From Colius striatus (taxonomy: Eukaryota; Chordata; Aves; Coliiformes; Coliidae), in assembly GCF_028858725.1 (NCBI RefSeq), contig NC_084774.1:6980001-7044000 (forward strand): 64,000 nucleotides of DNA, given 5' to 3'. Below, piece by piece: positions 58,305 to 64,000 of this stretch (position 1 is the stretch's first letter; each line of letters opens with the position of its first letter). The translations under genes and the position numbers were made by a program. The notes beneath the pieces are model-generated. The model saw only the letters and a list, made by a program, of their open reading frames with translations. It searched no databases and had not been told where the DNA came from.

Positions 58305-60760
58305 AAACCTCAGCAAGAAATACTTTATTTTTTTCTTTTCCAGTACAAACGCTTTTTTTTTTTTGCTTTTAAAATCTGAAACAAATGTACAAGGTTTTAC
58401 AAACAATAACCCACAGCCTTTTACCAGCATCAGCTCCTGCCGGCCTGGGAAGGCTGCCCCTGCAAGGACGCTGAGCAGGGCCTCATCTTCCCTCTCTACA
58501 AGCCAAAACAAAAGAGAAAATGCCCTATTTTGTACAAAGTTCCTTTCACTTTTTAAACATGAATAGCTGAGAACTGAGATAAAAACTGCCTGTAGCTTCA
58601 AGTGACGAGTCAGAAACAGTCCAAACATAGCACCAGTTTCTGGAAGGTCAGACTTCTTCCTTGTCCTGGGTTTGTAACAGCTGCTCCCTGCTGCCTCTGA
58701 GTGGAGGAAGCTTATTGCTGTTCAGCTGCTCTAATGTAGCCCTGCCTGGGGCAGGGGTGAGCCTGGCCCTTCATCTTCTCTTTGGTTGCTGCAGCCCCTT
58801 TTCTCTCTGTTGTGAGAGGATGGGGAGGGAGCTGAGGCAGGATGCTCCCACAGGGTCAGGGCTGGGCTGGGACACCTGCCAGGGGCTGGGGGGAAAAAAA
58901 AAGTAGGATTTACTGTCTAAGAGCGGGTTTTTCAGGATGCCCAAAGGCAGATGGAGAAGTGTCTTAGCAGCAGCCTGTGCTCCTGGGGCTGGGGAAATAG
59001 CTTTTACTGCCTTGGGGTAACATGGCACAGATTTGGTGATGGCTGTGGTCCTCCCCAGCTTCAGGGAGCTCATCTGGGTTTTATGGGAAAGGATGGAAGT
59101 TCTATAAACAGCACTCAGATGCATCTTTGCTGCTGAGAGTTGCTGCTGCTGTGTGCTGGTCAGAGCAGAGCTGCTCCTCTGCAAGGTGATGGGGACTGAG
59201 GGGACAACTGGAGTGCAGAAGGGAGGACCCACTGAGGGTGCTGGGCACAAGGTGTGAGCTGAAGGCCAGCTGCTGTGGATGTGTCCACAAGCTGCAACAC
59301 TGAGCTGATAGAAAAACATACTCCTCTGCTATAAAGTGCCAGAGCTGCTCAGATGGAGGCTCTTTCATTTCCTCTTCATCCTGTCAGATAACAAAGCCAG
59401 CGTTGGTCGAGCAGCAGAGGGCAGAGAGTAGCAGAGAGATGGCTTCTGTGTGTGCACCAGCTGCTCTGCAGGGCAAGGCTGAAGCTGCTGAGGAACGCCT
59501 CCAGCCTCCTGTTCCTGGGAAACTAGACTCTTGAATATATTTTTTCATTCCCAGGCCAGACTGAGGAGAGGTCTGGAGAGGTGTCAGAGGTGCCCTGCCT
59601 CCCGTCGCTGGTGCTCCCTGTCCATGTGGGTCCCTGGAGCTGTTGGCATCCCGGAGGGCTCGGAGGAAGGAAGGTAAGGAGGAGGCAGCGACAGCCTCAC
59701 GTTCACACCCTGGAGCAGCTGCAGCTCTCCTGCCCCACAGCGAGATGAGGAAAACCATGTTCACAGTTTAAGCAATAAAACAGGAGAGAACAAGAGCTGG
59801 AGGCCAGGACTGCTCCGTGCCCAGCCTGGGCTCTGCAGAGACCTACAGACACATGTCTCTGAGGGAAACACAAGTTTTCCATAACCCTTGGTGTCAGTCC
59901 CAGGTGTAAGCAGTGACCACAGCAAAGTGGGATTACAAAACACAGCTGGCCCTCCCCCAAGTGCTGCTGCCACAGGTTTTAGCTGCTCGGTGTGGTTCTT
60001 CAACATATGGCACGGAGACAGCAAGGGAAACCTTGCAACTACATGAGCACCATGAGAGTGGATTGTTCAGAAGTATACATACACGTACCACATAGATATA
60101 GATAGATGTGCATACATGTGTTTTCCTAATGCATATCCTCATGTGCTCCATGAGGCATGTGTATGTGCAGGGAGGAGGGAGCAGCAGAGATGGATTTAGC
60201 AGACAGGAGGAGAGCTGCTGTCTCGGCGAGGGGAAGGCAGCTCCCAGGGGAGGCATGAATATCTGTGTTCTTAAATCCACAACTCCTGTGGTGAGTTTTG
60301 TTCCCTGTAAGGAGCCCTGGCTCTGCTCAGTCCCTGGACTGACACACACATGGGCTTTAGGGCAGAGAAGCTCGATTCCTCAACTGATAACTGCAGAGTT
60401 TGGCTCCCGGGAGCAATAAATCCACAAACATAAAAGTTAAAACATTGTTGCCGCCTCCAGCTTCCTCCTGAATTGTCCTTCTGGGGTCATCAGCCCAGGA
60501 GCCAAAGCAACACCCCCAGCCAAGGGGCAGGGCCCCTGCTGCACCAGGGCGAGGACAGCTGCTGAGTGTGTGGAGGCCAGTACCGTAACAGCAGTTACGG
60601 GCGAGTGGGGCCAACGAGAGTCTTGTTTCTTTCAAGAAAAGGGGTTGTAGCAGCTTTTAATTTACCTTTAAAAAATATCCCAAGAGCCATTGTCATGTGG
60701 AGCGAGTCTGTGTGATATAAGTTAATCCTGTCCCTCACGGGGAGGAGGAGCAGCCCGTGG
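58305..60760 (-). other. EMILIN3: EMILIN3 3' UTR (presumed)
   Basis: From the EMILIN3 stop codon the - strand runs about 2.4 kb to the only canonical AATAAA on that strand. No intron signature interrupts it. It holds a short AT-alternating microsatellite at 60,075-60,125. An ATTAAA at 60,661-60,656, about 100 bases after the stop, could give a much shorter UTR. Confidence 0.6.
58324..58329 (-). terminator. EMILIN3: EMILIN3 polyadenylation signal
   Basis: The - strand reads 'gaaaaaaataaagtatttct': an AATAAA hexamer. 'tttcttgctgaggtttccag' follows, a plausible cleavage and downstream region. The A-rich lead-in and absence of other canonical hexamers on this strand support it. Confidence 0.65.
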
Positions 60761-62655
60761 CTAATGCTGCTTCCCCTCCGCCTGCTCTTCCAAATGAGCG
60801 ACCTGCTCTGCCAGCTCAGACACCTTGGCCTGGCAGTCAAGCAGGTTGTCCTTCAGTCCCGTTATTTCCTGAGAGTGGGCAGCCAGGGTCCCGTTCATGT
60901 GGTCCATGTAGTCCCACAGACTGCCCGTGTGTTTCTCCAGTTCGTCCCTGATGCCGTCCAGGCTCCCCGTGACGGCCCCCAGCCTGCTGCACATGCGCTC
61001 GGCCCGCGCCACCCGCTCATCGAACTGAGCCATCTCCTGCTGCAGGTCCTGGGCCAGGCTCTTGCAGGAGCTCAGGTCGCTGATGATCCTGGCCTTGAGT
61101 CGCTCCAAGTCTCCCTTGAGGTTCAGGACACGCCGGTTGCTGAAGAAGAGCTGGGAGCCTTGGCCGTTGACTTTCTCCTGGATGGAGTGGACCTCGTCCT
61201 CGATCTTCCGCTCGTGTTCATCCAGCGAGGAGTTGACGTGTGTCACGGTGTCCGAGTACTGGGAGACCGAGTCCTTGAGCCCCGTCAGAGACTTGCTCAC
61301 GGTGTTCAGGTTGATCTTTAGCAAGGTGATCTCCCCCTGCAGAGCTCCCGACGCTTCCTCCTCGATTCGCCGCTGGATCTCCAGGATGGTGGCGTTCAGC
61401 TTGCGCAGCAGGTCGTAGTTGCTGTCCATCCGGAGCAGCAGGTCCTGGTTCTTGTTCTGGCAGTCTTCGATCTCTGTCCGGAAGGTCTCCACGTCTTTGG
61501 AGGCGGAGGTGCAGCCCAGGGAACAAGTGCTTTCCAGCGTGGTGAGGCGATTCTGCAACACCTCCAGTGCCTCGTCTGTCCGTTTCCTCATACTGGCGAG
61601 CTCCCCTTCCAGCACGGGCACCACCGCCCCGTCCATGCCCACTGGAGAGCTGACGTTGTTCAGCTCCCCCATGATGGTCATGAACCTGTCCTCCAGGGTC
61701 TGCATTTTATCTTCAAAGGCAGTCCTCATGCCATCTACCTCTGCTACCATTGTGCCTCTCATGCTGTCCTCTATAGTGGAGCAGCAGCTGCCTGTTTCTC
61801 TCTCTGTAGCATTGAGTCTGGCTTCCAGGTCCTCAAAACGCCCTTCAAAGAGGTTTCCTAAGGTGACAGTGGAGATTTCTCCGTCCAGCCGTGAGTGCAA
61901 GTTCTTCTGGGACTCAGAGATGCTGTGAAGGCCTTTCTCAAGGATGTTCATGCGATCGGTGAGGTAGTCCAGGTTGCTGCAGCAGCCTTCCACCACCGTC
62001 AGCCCTTGGATCTGGGTCTCCAGCTGGGAGATCTCTTTCTTGATCTCCAGCTCCTTCCCGTCCAGCGTCTGCTGCAGCCGCAGGTTGGCGGCTTTCTCCT
62101 CCTCGCACTGCTGCCGCACCTCTTGGATCCGGAAATCGCACGTGGTCTGGATCTTCCCCAGCTTCTTCTCGAAGCCGTCGAGCAGCTCTCCACGCAGGTT
62201 GCTCAGCCTGGTGTCCACGTACTCCTCCAGCATGTCGATGGAGGTGAGGGGCGAGGGCCGGGCGGACTCCAGCAGATGCTTGATCTGCCCGTCGTGGTCC
62301 AGCACCATGCCCTGCACCTCGTGCAGCAGATCCGCTTTGCTCTTCAGCACGTCGCTCACCTCTGTCACCTTGGTCAGGATCTCCCCCACGGGAGGGTACG
62401 TGGCCATGTCAGCTTTGTCCGCCACGTCCACCAGCCCGTCGGGAACAATACCGAAGCCCACGGCGGCATCGGGCGTGCCCGGGCTGTGCAGCAGGGAGCC
62501 CATCATCTTGCTGGTGTCCTCCTGCATGGCGAGGCGCAGGCGCTCGCCCAGGCCGCTCACCAGCGTGTGCAGGCTGTCGTAGGACTGGGACAGGCGCCTC
62601 ACCTCCTCCTCCAGCCGATCCAGGCGGTCCCCGAAGAGGCCAGGCAGCTTCCTCC
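60761..62655 (-). CDS. EMILIN3: EMILIN3 terminal exon, coiled-coil region
   Basis: The acceptor 'tttctttccctgtgcag' at 62,656 opens the exon, which begins with RKLPGLFGDRLDRLEEEVRR, a conserved EMILIN-3 start of coiled coil. It then continues without interruption for 630 codons. Leu/Glu heptads dominate and several cysteines (SLGCTS, GSCCST) could form interchain bonds. The stop is at 60,763-60,761. CpG content is high along the exon. Confidence 0.96.
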
Positions 62656-63433
62656 CTGCACAGGGAAAGAAACAGAGGGGGCACAGTCAGGCCTGGTGCT
62701 CCTCTAACTTCCCCTCTTGGCTGTCTTCTATATTTGAGTCCTTTTCCATACTTATGTCAGTTCCTGCCTCCCTCTTTTGGCCATTTCAGCAAAATATCAG
62801 CCCACCCTTCCTCCTTCCCTCTACATCTCTTGCCAGGCTGATCAGGAAACCTTCTTTGTTCTTGGGATCAAGCTCCCAAGCTCACCAGCAAGTGATGAGA
62901 ACAGCTCAGGGAGCTTCATCTTGAGACACACTCTATTGACCCCAAATTAATGGGAAAAATGCTTTAAAGCAATGAGGAGAGGCAATGCTGAAGCAGAAGG
63001 CTTTGAAAGAAACAACATTAAAAAGGCAAGTGATCCTCAAAGCATTCAAATGCCAGGTGTCTGATCAGAAAGCACATCACCCACTGAAGGTCTGCTGGAT
63101 TCATGCCCTGTGCTGGAACAGAAAGAACCGGGGGGTTTGAGGGGGAATGGTAACCTGGGCATGTGAAGCAGGAGAGAGATCTCACCATACTGATTCTTCT
63201 TTGGTCCTGGAAACAGGTCAGGGTGGCTTTTTGGAAAGGGAGGCAGTCTGGGGATTGGAAACATCTTTTGCCCAGGAGGCATTTTAGGGCTGGGATGTTG
63301 GGGCAGAAGGCCAGGCTGGTCGGTCGGGCTGTCATGGCACCCTTCTCCCATGAGGCCTGGGCAGCACCTCCAGGCCAGCTCCGTCACTGTCTTGTACCCA
63401 ATCTTGTACCTGGGCCTGAAGAAGGTGCGGTAC
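60761..63433 (-). CDS. EMILIN3: EMILIN-3, partial (two 3' coding exons)
   Basis: Extracellular-matrix glycoprotein of the EMILIN/multimerin family, partial at its 5' end. Exons in - strand order are 63433-63186 and 62655-60761; they splice in phase (G|GG). The first gives the second half of the cysteine-rich EMI domain (RTFFRPRYKIGYKTVTELAW then RCCPG) and a proline-rich linker. The second gives about 630 residues of heptad-rich coiled coil with N-glycosylation sequons (NATE, NVSS, NATI, NSSL, NGTL), ending HLEEQAEGKQH and stop. There is no C-terminal gC1q domain, the feature that separates EMILIN-3 from EMILIN-1 and -2. About 713 residues are visible against about 766 in human, so the signal peptide and first EMI half are beyond the right edge. 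EMILIN-3 is secreted and linked to elastic-fibre/perichondral matrix in vertebrates. Confidence 0.94.
62656..63185 (-). other. EMILIN3 intron
   Basis: 530 bases from the donor 'cagtatg|gtgagatc' to the acceptor 'ccctgtgcag'. No repeat or other feature is seen. Confidence 0.85.
63186..63433 (-). CDS. EMILIN3: EMILIN3 exon, EMI domain second half
   Basis: The acceptor 'cttcctcccctgggaag' is followed by YRTFFRPRYKIGYKTVTELA then WRCCPGLMGEGCHDSPT, matching the end of an EMI domain with its WRCCPG signature. A proline-rich stretch (PTDQPGLLPQHPSPKMPPGQ and onward) follows before the donor. It starts in phase 2 and ends in phase 1. Confidence 0.93.
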
Positions 63434-64000
63434 CTTCCCAGGGGAGGAAGAGAGAAGACAGTTTAGCGAAGCAAGCTCAATGTCAAGAAATAGAGAAGAG
63501 GTCTTGGGTCCTATTGGTGGAAATCTGGGCAGATGGGAAAGTCTCCTGAGCCCCATGTGCTGCACCAGCAGACCATGAGCCTCCTCCTCCCAGAGCTCCT
63601 GCTGCCCCTTAGCTCAGTGCAGCACCACAGTGCCCATCCAGGGATGCAGCTCAGCAGCCAGCACTCCAAAAACATGTGCCCACCTTCTCCAGGCCTGGAC
63701 TGCGAGCTGCAGGTGTGACAGCACGTGGTCAGAGGACAGCTCTCCCTAACAAGTTGGCAACACAGCTAGACAAGCCTTAGGGTGAGGAGGGACCATCTGA
63801 GCAGAGCCATTATTTATCTGTCTGAGGTTTCAGGAGAGATTTTCTTGTTGGATTATTTTTTCAACCTGGGACTCCTGTTGTTAGCTCAGAAAAGCAGCTG
63901 CAAGTGTACAGCTTTGGGCTCTGGCCTGACAGGTGACCACTGTGACAGATGCCACACACTTTGGCAACCTTTGGCTCAAGGTGAAATGACAGAAGTGATT
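63434..64000 (-). other. EMILIN3 upstream intron, partial
   Basis: No sequence with the WC-Y-V-T or WPMGC-type blocks of the first half of the EMI domain is found on the - strand here, so the preceding exon is beyond the right edge. Otherwise nothing is seen. Confidence 0.7.

Noticed and set aside
61218-61526. Alternative - strand frame within the EMILIN3 exon, and long + strand frames at 60,764-62,707
   Set aside because: These are shadows of the GC-rich EMILIN3 coding sequence; the true frame gives continuous coiled coil for 630 codons.

Overview
This window is vertebrate nuclear DNA, almost certainly from a bird. Exons are short and separated by consensus GT-AG introns, there are several chicken-repeat-1 (CR1) LINE fragments with the typical avian 3' end, and a few ancient MIR-like SINE relics. 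No L1, Alu or B1 sequence is seen. The two recognisable genes, lipin-3 (LPIN3, + strand) and EMILIN-3 (EMILIN3, - strand), are neighbours in the conserved vertebrate block ZHX3-LPIN3-EMILIN3-CHD6. The species cannot be determined from the sequence.

Layout. (1) 1-37.8 kb holds no convincing protein-coding gene. It is AT-richer, with scattered CR1/MIR relics. By synteny it is best read as the long 5' intron region of ZHX3 on the - strand, whose main coding exon would lie beyond the left edge. Two small - strand segments at 19,898-20,004 and 17,870-17,950 have good splice signals and may be internal 5' exons. (2) 37.84-38.76 kb is a strong CpG island with a perfect cAMP-response element, a G-quadruplex motif, an alternating GC tract and a consensus - strand splice donor. 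It is the likely ZHX3 promoter and first non-coding exon. (3) 38.8-47.5 kb is intergenic or LPIN3 5'-untranslated sequence, with a CR1 copy and a GC-rich stretch with donor-like sites. (4) 47,580-56,861 is a complete LPIN3 coding sequence in 19 exons that splice in phase into 854 residues; its poly(A) signal is at 57,295. (5) 57.3-58.3 kb is a short tail-to-tail spacer with a CR1 copy. (6) 58.3-64 kb is the 3' part of EMILIN3: a probable 2.4-kb 3' UTR, the large coiled-coil exon (60,761-62,655) and the exon with the second half of the EMI domain (63,186-63,433). The signal-peptide and first EMI exons lie beyond the right edge.

LPIN3 is a phosphatidate phosphatase and EMILIN3 a secreted extracellular-matrix glycoprotein. 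Their adjacency is positional, and nothing suggests a shared pathway. No convincing previously undescribed system was found. The points most worth checking are the CpG-rich island inside an LPIN3 intron, the architecture of the ZHX3 CpG-island promoter, the two - strand orphan exons, and a tandemly duplicated splice-donor repeat upstream of LPIN3.
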